Program-made: the position numbers and the translations under genes
Origin: Mesorhizobium sp.
Lineage (GTDB): Bacteria > Pseudomonadota > Alphaproteobacteria > Rhizobiales > Rhizobiaceae
NCBI RefSeq assembly: GCF_004962245.1
Contig: NZ_SUHQ01000028.1
Location: 1-64,000 of the forward strand
Direction: 5' to 3'
Length of the DNA stretch: 64,000 nucleotides
The notes under the pieces: generated by a model
Database searches by the model: none
The model's input: the letters and a program-made list of their open reading frames with translations, nothing else
What the model was told of the DNA's origin: nothing
In this document: piece after piece, positions 43,883 through 52,321 of the stretch
Layout of the letters: each line of letters starts with the position of its first letter
Position numbering within the stretch: position 1 is the first letter of the stretch

Positions 43883-44092
43883 ATGGATATGGTCGACCTC
43901 ATATTGACGGTTTGCCTGATTGCCAATCCGGGCAACTGCCGAGACCAACATCTCTATTTCGAGAGCCGTGGCTCTCTGTTCCAATGTATGATGCTGGCGC
44001 CCAGCGAAATCGCGAAATGGTCGCAGGAACACCCGGGCCTCAAGGTCAAGCGCTGGAAATGCGCTTTCCCGAACAAGGACCGTGCGATCTGA
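43883..44092 (+). CDS. Small Cys-containing protein, paralogue of 21674-21874
   Basis: A 69-residue protein resembling the small protein at 21674-21874: VCL near residue 10, P..C, a central M.LAP..IAKW, EHPGLKVKRWKC. The hydrophobic start could be a signal or membrane tether. AGAGGT lies before the ATG. It is 41 bases upstream of the ABC importer operon, in the same direction, whereas its paralogue borders the other PQQ-linked ABC cluster. Function unknown. Confidence 0.65.
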   Translation: MDMVDLILTVCLIANPGNCRDQHLYFESRGSLFQCMMLAPSEIAKWSQEHPGLKVKRWKCAFPNKDRAI

Positions 44093-44132
44093 TCGGCGCC
44101 CCTGGCTCAGTACGGCCCCGGGAGGAGACATC

Positions 44133-45137
44133 ATGATGATTTCGCGTCGAGGAACGCTCCGTCTGGCAGCTCTCGGAACAGCCGCGGCTCTCGTCTCAAG
44201 GCCCGCCTTCGCCACGGCCCCCTCCTCCGCCACCGCTAGGGTTCGCATTGGCGTGCTGAAGTTCGGCACCGTGAGCTGGGTGCTTGACACCATGAAACAA
44301 CACAAGTTCGACGCGGCCAACGGCATCGATCTGGAGGTCGTCGATTTCGCCGGCGAGGACGCAACCAACGTCGCGATGCTGGCCGGGGCGATCGACATGA
44401 TCGTGACCGACTGGCTGTGGGTTTCGCGCCAGCGCTCGGAAGGCGTCGACCTTACACTGGTCCCCTATTCGACCGCCGTCGGGGCGATCATGGTCAAGGA
44501 GGAATCGCCGATCCGGAGCATCGCCGATCTCAAGGGGAAAAAGATCGGCGTCGCCGGCGGGCCACTCGACAAGAGCTGGCTGCTGATCCAGGCGCTGGCC
44601 CGGCGCGATCACGGCCTCGACCTCCCGGCAACCGGCGATATCGTCTTTGGCGCGCCGCCGCTGATTTCGGAAAAGGCGAAGCAAGGCGAACTCGATGCGG
44701 TGCTCAATTTCTGGCATTTTTGCGCGCGGCTCGAGGCCAACGGCTTTCGTCGGCTGATCGGCGCGGACGATGCGGCGAAAGCGCTCGGGGCATCGGGCGC
44801 CGTGTCGGCGCTCGGCTACGTCTTCCATGACGAATGGGCGAACGAGAATCCGGACGCCGTCCGGGGCTTCATCAAGGCTTCCGCGCAGGCCAAGGACTTG
44901 CTGGCCAGATCCGACGATGAGTGGCTGCGCCTTGCGCCGATCGTCCGCGCGCAAGGCAAGGAATTAGCCAAACTGCGTGACCGCTATCGCGAGGGCATTC
45001 CCAGGCGGCCCATCGCCGAGGATGCGGCCGACGCGGGCAGGCTCTACCGCGTGCTGGCCGAGATCGGCGGCGAAAAGCTGGTCGGCAGCGCACCCGAGAT
45101 GGCGCCCGGCACGTTCTGGCAGGAACTTCCGAAATGA
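44133..45137 (+). CDS. ABC transporter substrate-binding protein (NitT/TauT-type), xox cluster
   Basis: A 334-residue periplasmic binding protein of the SsuA/TauA/NrtA fold. A Tat-like signal (SRRGTLRL at residues 4-11) is followed by a hydrophobic stretch and mature sequence RVRIGVLKFGTVSWVLDTMKQHKFDAANG. The ATG at 44133 lies after a perfect GGAGGAG; a longer reading from 44082 is not needed. Four-base overlap with the permease. Such importers in methylotroph xox regions have unknown cargo. Proposals include a lanthanide chelate, PQQ or a precursor, but the sequence does not decide. Confidence 0.85.
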   Translation: MMISRRGTLRLAALGTAAALVSRPAFATAPSSATARVRIGVLKFGTVSWVLDTMKQHKFDAANGIDLEVVDFAGEDATNVAMLAGAIDMIVTDWLWVSRQRSEGVDLTLVPYSTAVGAIMVKEESPIRSIADLKGKKIGVAGGPLDKSWLLIQALARRDHGLDLPATGDIVFGAPPLISEKAKQGELDAVLNFWHFCARLEANGFRRLIGADDAAKALGASGAVSALGYVFHDEWANENPDAVRGFIKASAQAKDLLARSDDEWLRLAPIVRAQGKELAKLRDRYREGIPRRPIAEDAADAGRLYRVLAEIGGEKLVGSAPEMAPGTFWQELPK

Positions 45138-45961
45138 CCGCACCTGACACCGGTGATCGCACGCCTGGCGTTGCCGCCGGCATATCCAGCCAATCCGGCC
45201 TTGCGACGGCGGCGGCACCCGTGCTGACGATCGCGGTCTCTCTGCTCGGGCTTTGCCTGCTGTGGGGCCTTGCGGCAAATGCCTGGCCGAGCCGTGCCTT
45301 TCCCGGGCCGGGGCAGGTCTGGCAGGTGCTGCTCGCGGAGGCGGCGAACGGCGACCTTTTCTGCCATCTCGGCGCGACACTCGGCCGGGTTGCCGCGGCA
45401 TACGTCATCGCGATGGTCTTCGGCTCGGTCATCGGCGTTCTCCTCGGCAGCTACCGCCGCGCGGACCGTTTCTTCAGCCCCTGGGTGATCCTGTTCCTCA
45501 ACATCCCCGCGCTGGTGGTCATCGTGCTCGCCTACATCTGGTTCGGCCTCAACGAGGCGGCGGCGATCGGCGCGGTTGCCGTGAACAAGATCCCGAATGT
45601 CGTGGTGACCATGCGCGAAGGCGCCAGAGCGCTTGACCCGGGTTACGCCGAAATGGCCGCCGTCTACCGCTTCGGTCCCCTCGACCGCATCCGCCATGTC
45701 CTGCTGCCGCAACTGCAGCCCTATCTTGCCGCCGCCTCGCGGTCCGGCATCGCCCTCATCTGGAAGATCGTGCTGGTGGTCGAACTGCTCGGCCGCTCCA
45801 ATGGTGTCGGCTTCCAGATCTATCTCTATTTCCAGCTCTTCGACGTCGCCGCCATTCTTGCCTACACGCTGGCTTTCGTGGCGGTGATGCTTGTCATCGA
45901 ACTCCTTCTGGTGCAGCCCGTTGAACGACATGCAACCCGTTGGCGCCGCCGTCCCGCTTAG
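45134..45961 (+). CDS. ABC transporter permease, xox cluster
   Basis: A 275-residue permease of the NitT/TauT type (BPD_transp_1), with about six helices (VLTIAVSLLGLCLLWGL, VAAAYVIAMVFGSVIGVLLGSY, VILFLNIPALVVIVLAYIWFGL). The coupling loop EGARALDPGYAEMAAVYRFGPLDRIRHVLLP is near residue 160. It overlaps the binding-protein gene by four bases and the ATPase gene by 32 bases if the latter starts at 45930. Confidence 0.87.
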   Translation: MTAPDTGDRTPGVAAGISSQSGLATAAAPVLTIAVSLLGLCLLWGLAANAWPSRAFPGPGQVWQVLLAEAANGDLFCHLGATLGRVAAAYVIAMVFGSVIGVLLGSYRRADRFFSPWVILFLNIPALVVIVLAYIWFGLNEAAAIGAVAVNKIPNVVVTMREGARALDPGYAEMAAVYRFGPLDRIRHVLLPQLQPYLAAASRSGIALIWKIVLVVELLGRSNGVGFQIYLYFQLFDVAAILAYTLAFVAVMLVIELLLVQPVERHATRWRRRPA

Positions 45962-46670
45962 GGTCGACATCGCCGAAAAGATATTCAGGTCCGCGCAAGG
46001 CGTCTCGGTCACGGCGCTCCAGGACCTTTCATTCGAGGTCCGGCAAGGCGAATTCGCCTGCCTGCTCGGGCCATCGGGCTGCGGCAAGACCACGACGCTG
46101 CGCATCCTGCTTGGACTGGACAAGGACTTTTCCGGCTCCTTCCAACTGCCTGAAGGCGGCTCCAACCGGATCGCCGCCGTGTTCCAGGAACCGACCTTGC
46201 TGCCGTGGCGAACGGTCGAGCAGAATGTCAGGCTGGCGCTGCCGAAAGGTCTGAGAACGAAGAACCTCGACGGACTGTTCGACACGCTCGGCCTCGCCGG
46301 CATGCGCTCGCTCTATCCGGCGGAGCTTTCGCTCGGCCTTGCGCGCAGGGCGGCACTTGCCAGGGCCTTCGCCACCGAACCGGCGGTGCTTTTGCTGGAC
46401 GAGCCGTTTGCCTCACTCGACGAACGGACCGCCGAGCGGCTTCGGCACCTGCTTTTGACCGTGTGGTCGGCGCGGCCCACGACCGCCCTGATGGTGACGC
46501 ACAATCTGCGTGAGGCACTGATGCTGTCGGATCGCATCATCGTGCTGTCGCAGCGGCCAGCCCATGTGCTCGGCATGTTCGACGTAAGGCTGCCACGGCA
46601 CTATCGCAATCCACAGGTGATGAGCGACCTTTTGCGGTCGTTCCACCAGAAATTTCCGGGCGTCGCCTGA
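45930..46670 (+). CDS. ABC transporter ATP-binding protein with altered signature motif
   Basis: A 246-residue ATPase with Walker A GPSGCGKTTT near residue 47, Q-loop VFQEPTLLPWRT, Walker B VLLLDEPFASLDE and H-loop VTHN. The signature motif reads LSLGLARR instead of the usual LSGGQ. It still has the flanking AALARAFATEP, so the protein may be active, and close relatives in quinoprotein clusters may share the change. The ATG at 45930 is preferred; TTG at 45891 or 45921 would add residues inside the permease gene. Confidence 0.87.
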   Translation: MQPVGAAVPLRVDIAEKIFRSAQGVSVTALQDLSFEVRQGEFACLLGPSGCGKTTTLRILLGLDKDFSGSFQLPEGGSNRIAAVFQEPTLLPWRTVEQNVRLALPKGLRTKNLDGLFDTLGLAGMRSLYPAELSLGLARRAALARAFATEPAVLLLDEPFASLDERTAERLRHLLLTVWSARPTTALMVTHNLREALMLSDRIIVLSQRPAHVLGMFDVRLPRHYRNPQVMSDLLRSFHQKFPGVA

Positions 46671-46703
46671 TCGCCCCCAGCAGTGCATATCGAGGGATTA
46701 GCC

Positions 46704-47675
46704 ATGCCGATCGACAGGGTACGACGCAAGCTTGTGAACGGCTTCGCCTGCACCGCGGTCAGCGCCGCGGTGCTGCCTTGCTGTCTCGGGCGGGCCGCTC
46801 TCGCCGCTGCCGGCAGCCTTGAATTCAAGGTCGAGAAAGTCGCCGACGGCGTCTTCGCTTTCCGGGGCGTGGATGAATTGATGAGCGCCGCCAACCAGGG
46901 CGCGATCTCGAACCTGGGCGTCGTCGTCGGGACCGACGCCGTTGCCGTCATCGACAGCGGCGGCAGCCTGATCGAGGCGAACGCCTTCATCGCCGCGATC
47001 GGCAAAGTAAGCGCCAAGCCGGTTCGCTACCTGATCAACACCCACATGCACCCCGACCACATCTTCGGCAACGCGGCATTCCGGGAGATCGGCGCGACCA
47101 TCGTCGGCCATCACAATCTGCCGCGCGCGCTCGAGGCGCGCGGCGCGTTCTACCTGCAGAGCTTTCGCGAACAGATCGGCGAAGCGCTCATGAAAGGGAT
47201 CGAGATCATACCGCCGACCAGGCTGGTCGATGATCGCCTGCAACTCGACCTCGGCGGGCGCGTGCTCGAATTGCGGGCGTGGAAGGCGGCTCACACCGAC
47301 AACGACCTGACCGTCTTCGACGGCGCGACCGGCACGCTGTTTGCCGGCGATCTTGTTTTCGTGGGGTCCTTGCCGACGCTCGACGGATCGCTGCTCGGCT
47401 GGCTCCGCCAGATGGATGCGCTCGCCGCGATCGGCGCCGCGCGCGTCGTGCCGGGTCATGGTCCCGTGCCGGCCGACTGGCCGCAGGCGCTGACGGCGGA
47501 GCGGCGCTATTTCGAGGTTCTGGCGCATGATATTCGCAAGGCGATCGCCGACGGGAGGCCGCTCAGCGAGGCGGTCAAGACCGCTGGCCGCAGCGAACGG
47601 GGCAATTGGCGTCTGTTCGACGACTACAATGAGCGCAATGCAACGGCCGCTTTTGCCGAACTCGAATGGGAATAG
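46704..47675 (+). CDS. Quinoprotein relay system zinc metallohydrolase (MBL fold)
   Basis: A 323-residue exported metallo-beta-lactamase-fold protein. The signal peptide covers about residues 1-36. The zinc site is HMHPDH near residue 114, with later metal-binding histidines and aspartate in KAAHTDNDLT, LFAGDLVF and VPGHGPV. It belongs to the SoxH-related group that accompanies PQQ enzymes. Its physiological substrate is unknown. The ATG at 46704 has GAGGG upstream; GTG at 46683 adds a stretch without a better site. Confidence 0.85.
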   Translation: MPIDRVRRKLVNGFACTAVSAAVLPCCLGRAALAAAGSLEFKVEKVADGVFAFRGVDELMSAANQGAISNLGVVVGTDAVAVIDSGGSLIEANAFIAAIGKVSAKPVRYLINTHMHPDHIFGNAAFREIGATIVGHHNLPRALEARGAFYLQSFREQIGEALMKGIEIIPPTRLVDDRLQLDLGGRVLELRAWKAAHTDNDLTVFDGATGTLFAGDLVFVGSLPTLDGSLLGWLRQMDALAAIGAARVVPGHGPVPADWPQALTAERRYFEVLAHDIRKAIADGRPLSEAVKTAGRSERGNWRLFDDYNERNATAAFAELEWE

Positions 47676-47772
47676 ATCGCACCGGCAGGCGTTATTTGCC
47701 AACGCATCGTCAAAGGCATATCCTTGACAACAGCCTGGGCACCACCTCTCTGACATTGGTGGAGGCATCGAA

Positions 47773-48636
47773 ATGCAAGACCACGCTTACCGGAGCCGGC
47801 AGCCCACCTTGCCGCTCGCAGCCATCTTCGCCGCGATCATCCTGGCCGTCGGCACGTTCCTTGGCTCCTCCGGGGCCGCCGACGCGCAGCAAGCAACCGC
47901 ATCTTCGGACAGTATCTGGCAGGATTTGAAAGGCGACGTGTTCGGCGACCGGGCAATTCTGGTCGATACCGGCGTCGTCAGGATCGAGGCGCCGAAGCGG
48001 GCGCAGGATGCCGCCATCGTCCCCGTCGACATCTATATCGACCTCGACAAGGCGCCCGACGGCGTCAAATCCGTCACCTTGATCATCGACGTCAATCCGG
48101 CACCGGTGGCGGCGGCGTTCCAGATCGGCAAGGACGCCGGCGTGACGCATCTGTCGACGCGCGTGCGCGTCAACGACTATTCCTATTTGCGTGCCATTGC
48201 AGAGACGCAGGGCGGCGAGCTTCACATGGCCCAGACCTTCGTCAAGGCGTCAGGCGGATGCTCCGCCCCGGCGGTCAAGAACCAGGACGAGGCGATGGCG
48301 ACGATGGGGCAGATGAAGCTGCGCCAATTCCCGCCTCAAGAGACGATGACAAAGGCACAGGAATTGCAGTTGATGATCCGGCACCCGAACAATTCGGGCC
48401 TGCAGCGGAATCCGCTGACCCAGTATTTCATCCCCGCGCATTTTGTTCAGAAACTGTCGATCTCGCAGGCAGACCGGCCGATCCTCTCGATGGAAGGCGG
48501 AATATCGATTTCGGAAGACCCCAATTTCCGGTTCGACTTCAAGGCGCACGGCAATGGCGAAATCCAGGTCGAAGCGATCGATACGGATGGCAAGGTATTT
48601 CGCGATCAATGGCCACTGGAGGCTACCGGGCTCTGA
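47773..48636 (+). CDS. Quinoprotein-associated SoxYZ-like carrier protein
   Basis: A 287-residue exported protein fusing SoxY-like and SoxZ-like domains. A signal or membrane segment lies at residues 14-40. The SoxY-like GGCSAP site holds Cys163, the position where SoxY binds sulfur intermediates, and the C-terminal half (PAHFVQKLSISQADRPIL and following) is SoxZ-like. Proteins of this type are encoded with quinoprotein dehydrogenases and the MBL hydrolase upstream. Neither cargo nor partner is known. GGTGGAGG precedes the ATG. Confidence 0.85.
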   Translation: MQDHAYRSRQPTLPLAAIFAAIILAVGTFLGSSGAADAQQATASSDSIWQDLKGDVFGDRAILVDTGVVRIEAPKRAQDAAIVPVDIYIDLDKAPDGVKSVTLIIDVNPAPVAAAFQIGKDAGVTHLSTRVRVNDYSYLRAIAETQGGELHMAQTFVKASGGCSAPAVKNQDEAMATMGQMKLRQFPPQETMTKAQELQLMIRHPNNSGLQRNPLTQYFIPAHFVQKLSISQADRPILSMEGGISISEDPNFRFDFKAHGNGEIQVEAIDTDGKVFRDQWPLEATGL

Positions 48637-48687
48637 AGCCTCAAAACCGCATGCAGCGGTTGTCCCGTCGCCCGCCTTACCAGGACC

Positions 48688-49041
48688 CTAAAAGCAGCGC
48701 ACGTCGGCTTCCGCCTGCGCGCGCTTCAGTTCCGTGCTGGCGGCTCTCGCCGGCGCGCTTTCACGAAACAGTCCCGAGCGCTCCCCTGTCGTCAGGGACA
48801 TGCTCTTGAAGGTTTCGGCCTTTTCATAATGGTCGAAGGGAAGGATCGAGGCGATGACGTCGATCGAGCAGGAACAGCTCTCCAGCGCCTGGCGTGTGTG
48901 GCCGTTCGTCTGCATGCAGCCGAGCACATAGTCGACGACCGTGGCTGTCGGGTAGTCTCCGGCGGCGCCCGCCGGATTTGCGAAGGCCAGGGCCGATGTG
49001 AGCAACAGCGGCAAGGTCGAAAAGCCGACATATCTAATCAT
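48688..49041 (-). CDS. Hypothetical exported cysteine-rich protein beside xoxF
   Basis: A 117-residue protein with a signal peptide (residues 1-26, ending AGAAG). The mature part has CMQTNG, then CSCSIDVIASIL and a terminal RCF, giving four cysteines that could form disulfides or a metal site. I recall similar small proteins beside PQQ dehydrogenase genes but know no function. It is divergent from xoxF, with a 675-base gap between them. Confidence 0.65.
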   Translation of the reverse strand: MIRYVGFSTLPLLLTSALAFANPAGAAGDYPTATVVDYVLGCMQTNGHTRQALESCSCSIDVIASILPFDHYEKAETFKSMSLTTGERSGLFRESAPARAASTELKRAQAEADVRCF

Positions 49042-49716
49042 GGGGAACCCTCCGATTGGCCTGGACGCGATAGATCGAACCCGATGGATCGAGACAGGAT
49101 CACCGCACCAGTTGGCCTCGTGCCACCACGCCCGTCAAGTTCTCACGCTGGCCATATAGTACCAAAGGAGCAGGGCCGTACCGGCCGGCAAAAGGCCTCC
49201 CCAACAGCACGATCATCCGCTCCGAATCCTGGTGTTTGACCTTCATTTCATGCCTCTCTCACTATCGGCACCCGGAGCGACGCGCGCATACTTGATGTCA
49301 TACGACCCAATGAATATTCCCAAATATAAACCAATACATTCTGCCCAAAAAATACGCAAAATTGGACAATTTATATAAATCCATCATAGACCACAGTCAA
49401 TCAATAGCTTTCCGTATGAGTTTTTTCATATCTATTTCTCTATATTGCAGTGCAACATAGTCGGAAGTGATTTTTCTTGCCTTCCGCCTGGGGATGACAT
49501 AGCTTCATCCTGTTTCCGGCTTCAAGGGCGTCACCGTCATTAGGGAGCGGCGACTGTCTTTCGTAGGCCAAGTGGGGTGGGCAGTAACGGTGCCCTCTGC
49601 TCATCTGGCTTAGGTCGTGACACGCTGCCGGAAATACTTCCCCCACATGAATCGCTTGGGCAAGCCCTCGTGGGCTCAACGGACGATTCGTCATTGTGAA
49701 CCCTGGGAGGACTTTG
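49042..49716. promoter_or_regulatory. Long leader and promoter region of xoxF
   Basis: A 675-base gap with an AT-rich core near 49310-49450, the AT-richest stretch noticed in the window, which suits a strongly expressed gene. A small hairpin (AGCCC at 49663 with GGGCT at 49672) lies just before the xoxF start. GGGAGG precedes the ATG. No gene was found; minus-strand frames near 49440-49694 lack support. Confidence 0.5.
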
Positions 49717-51618
49717 ATGCGTGTATTTGCGAAAACTGCCTACCTACTAACGACCGCGGCGCTCATGTCGTTCGGCGCGGTCCACATGGCATCGGCCAAT
49801 GAAGAGCTGATGAAAATGGCCGAAAACCCCAAGGACTGGGTGATGCAGACGGGTGACTACGCCAACACCCGCTTTTCCAAGCTTAACCAGATCACCAAGG
49901 ACAACGTGAAGAACCTGCAGGTCAAGTGGACCTTCTCCACCGGCGTGCTGCGCGGCCATGAAGGCGGGCCGCTGATCATCGGCGATGTGATGTATGTCCA
50001 CGCGCCGTTCCCGAACACAGTCTACGCTCTCGATCTCAACAATGATGGAAAGATCCTCTGGAAATACGAACCCAAGCAAGACCCGAATGTCATTGCGATC
50101 ATGTGCTGCGACACGGTCAACCGTGGCGTCGCCTATGGTGACGGCAAGATCATTCTCAACCAGGCCGACACCACCGTCGTCGCGCTTGACGCCAAGACCG
50201 GCAAGGTCGTCTGGTCGGTCAAGAACGGCGATCAGACCGACGGCGGAAAGGGCGAATCCGGCACGTCGGCGCCCGTAGTCGTCAAGGACAAGGTGCTCGT
50301 CGGCGTCTCCGGCGCTGAATTCGGCGTTCGCGGCTGGTTGGCCGCCTACAATCTGTCAGACGGCAAGCTCGCCTGGAAAGCCTATTCGGAAGGTCCGGAC
50401 GCAGACACCCTGATCGATCCCGAAAAGACCACCCATCTCGGCAAGCCTGTCGGAAAGGATTCCGGCACGAACACCTGGGAAGGCGAACAGTGGAAGACAG
50501 GCGGCGGCACGACGTGGGGATGGTATTCCTATGATCCCAAGCTGAACCTGGTTTACTATGGCACCGGCAACCCCTCGACATGGAACCCGGTCCAGCGCCC
50601 CGGCGACAATCGCTGGTCGATGACGATCATGGCTCGCGATGCGGATACTGGTGTTGCCAAATGGCTCTACCAGATGACCCCGCATGACGAGTGGGATTTT
50701 GACGGCATCAACGAGATGATTCTCGTCGACGGCATGGAGGTCAACGGTGCCAAGCACGACGTGCTGGTGCATTTCGACCGCAATGGCTTTGCCTACACCA
50801 TGGATCGCGCCACTGGCGAACTTCTCGTCGCCAAGAAATACGATCCGGCAGTGAACTGGGCGACGGAAGTCAACATGGACCCCAACAGCGACCAGTATGG
50901 TCGCCCGCAGGTCGTGGCCAAATATTCGACCCAGCAGAATGGCGAAGACACCAACACGACGGGCATCTGCCCGGCGGCGCTTGGAACCAAGGACCAGCAG
51001 CCGGCGGCCTATTCGCCGAAGACCGGCCTGTTCTATGTGCCGACAAACCATGTCTGCATGGACTATGAGCCCTACAAGGTGAGCTACACCGCCGGCCAGC
51101 CCTACGTGGGCGCAACCGTGTCGATGTATCCTCCCCCCGGAGGCGACGGCAACATGGGCAACTTCATTGCCTGGGATGCTGCCAAGGGCGAGATCGTCTG
51201 GTCCAAGCCCGAGCAGTTCTCGGTGTGGTCGGGCGCTCTGGCAACCGACGGCGACGTCGTCTTCTATGGCACGCTCGAAGGCTACATCAAGGCGGTCGAT
51301 CATGACGGCAACGAACTCTACAAGTTCAAGACTCCGTCCGGCATCATCGGCAACATCACGGCCTACGAGCATGGCGGCAAGCAGTATATCGCCGTTCTGT
51401 CCGGCGTCGGCGGCTGGGCCGGTATCGGTCTGGCAGGCGGACTGCTTTCGCCCGATAACGCCGCTGCCTGGCATGGCGCCGTCGATCAGGGCCGTGCGCA
51501 AGGCGACGAGGCCGCGGTCGTCGGGACTGCTGGTCTGGGTGCGGTCGGTGGCTACGCCGCACTTGCCGACTACACGACGCTGGGCGGCCAGCTCACCGTC
51601 TTCGGTCTTCCGGACTGA
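49717..51618 (+). CDS. xoxF: Lanthanide-dependent methanol dehydrogenase (XoxF5-type)
   Basis: A 633-residue PQQ enzyme oxidising methanol (and often formaldehyde) in the periplasm. The signal peptide ends at ASAN (near residue 28). The vicinal disulfide is C130-C131 and the tryptophan-docking repeats follow an eight-bladed propeller. The catalytic Asp is D327 and the next acidic residue D329 in DEWDFDGINE is the one that marks lanthanide-binding XoxF; calcium-type MxaF has alanine there. The ATG at 49717 has GGAGG seven bases upstream. No mxaF is present. Confidence 0.97.
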   Translation: MRVFAKTAYLLTTAALMSFGAVHMASANEELMKMAENPKDWVMQTGDYANTRFSKLNQITKDNVKNLQVKWTFSTGVLRGHEGGPLIIGDVMYVHAPFPNTVYALDLNNDGKILWKYEPKQDPNVIAIMCCDTVNRGVAYGDGKIILNQADTTVVALDAKTGKVVWSVKNGDQTDGGKGESGTSAPVVVKDKVLVGVSGAEFGVRGWLAAYNLSDGKLAWKAYSEGPDADTLIDPEKTTHLGKPVGKDSGTNTWEGEQWKTGGGTTWGWYSYDPKLNLVYYGTGNPSTWNPVQRPGDNRWSMTIMARDADTGVAKWLYQMTPHDEWDFDGINEMILVDGMEVNGAKHDVLVHFDRNGFAYTMDRATGELLVAKKYDPAVNWATEVNMDPNSDQYGRPQVVAKYSTQQNGEDTNTTGICPAALGTKDQQPAAYSPKTGLFYVPTNHVCMDYEPYKVSYTAGQPYVGATVSMYPPPGGDGNMGNFIAWDAAKGEIVWSKPEQFSVWSGALATDGDVVFYGTLEGYIKAVDHDGNELYKFKTPSGIIGNITAYEHGGKQYIAVLSGVGGWAGIGLAGGLLSPDNAAAWHGAVDQGRAQGDEAAVVGTAGLGAVGGYAALADYTTLGGQLTVFGLPD

Positions 51619-51672
51619 TACGGGAACCTTAGGCACGCCGCGGGTCTTGTAAAAGACCAAGGCTTGAAAAAC

Positions 51673-51710
51673 GAGAGCCCGGATCACCGGGAAGCCAGGA
51701 CCGGGCTCTC
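51673..51710 (+). terminator. Perfect hairpin between xoxF and xoxG
   Basis: Arms GAGAGCCCGG (51673-51682) and CCGGGCTCTC (51701-51710) pair perfectly over 10 bp, 55 bases after the xoxF stop codon, with only a weak U-run (GATTTCG) after. It may stabilise the xoxF message or partly stop transcription, so xoxF is made in excess over xoxG. Confidence 0.65.
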
Positions 51711-51795
51711 GATTTCGCCACGCACCCAAAACATCGATCCATGCCGCTTCATGACAGCAAAACCCGTGTTCGTGGCAAATGAAGAAAGAGTTTGA

Positions 51796-52320
51796 ATGTC
51801 TGTTCGCATCGTAATCTCCGCTCTCGTCCTGGCCCTGCTGCCTCTGGCAAGCTCAAGTCTCGCGCAAGCCGAGGACAGCGCGGAAAAAGCCAAGGCGGTG
51901 ACTGAAGAAAACGGCAAGTATTTCGACGCGGACGGAAATCCGACCTACAAGATCGAAAACGGCACCGTGGATTGGTATACGTTCAGCGGTTACCGCCGCT
52001 ATCACTCCGATTGCCACGTCTGTCACGGACAGGACGGCACAGGTTCGACCTATGCGCCGGGCCTGGTCAACAGCCTGAAAACCATGGATTACCCCACGTT
52101 CCTTTCGATCGTCGCCGAAGGCCGCAAGAATGTCGGTGGCGGCAAGGAGAACGTCATGCCCGCCTTTGGCGACAACAAGAACGTCTATTGCTACATGGAC
52201 GATCTCTACGTCTATCTGCGTGCCCGCGCCGACGGTACGGCGCCCCGCGGCAGGCCGCCAAAGAAAGCAGACAAGCCACAGGCAGCGAAGGATGCCGAGG
52301 CATCCTGTATGGGTGGATGA
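51796..52320 (+). CDS. xoxG: Cytochrome c, electron acceptor of XoxF
   Basis: A 174-residue exported cytochrome c(L)-type protein that takes electrons from PQQH2 in XoxF. A signal peptide (residues 1-25) is followed by an N-terminal extension and the heme site CHVCH at residues 73-77; a distal Met lies in NVMPAFGDNK. The C-terminal tail RGRPPKKADKPQAAKDAEASCMGG has an unpaired cysteine. It starts 178 bases after xoxF and ends one base before xoxJ. Confidence 0.93.
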   Translation: MSVRIVISALVLALLPLASSSLAQAEDSAEKAKAVTEENGKYFDADGNPTYKIENGTVDWYTFSGYRRYHSDCHVCHGQDGTGSTYAPGLVNSLKTMDYPTFLSIVAEGRKNVGGGKENVMPAFGDNKNVYCYMDDLYVYLRARADGTAPRGRPPKKADKPQAAKDAEASCMGG

Positions 52321-52321
52321 C

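Noticed and set aside
49440..49694. Small minus-strand gene upstream of xoxF
   Set aside because: No ribosome site, no family pattern, and it lies within the likely promoter region.
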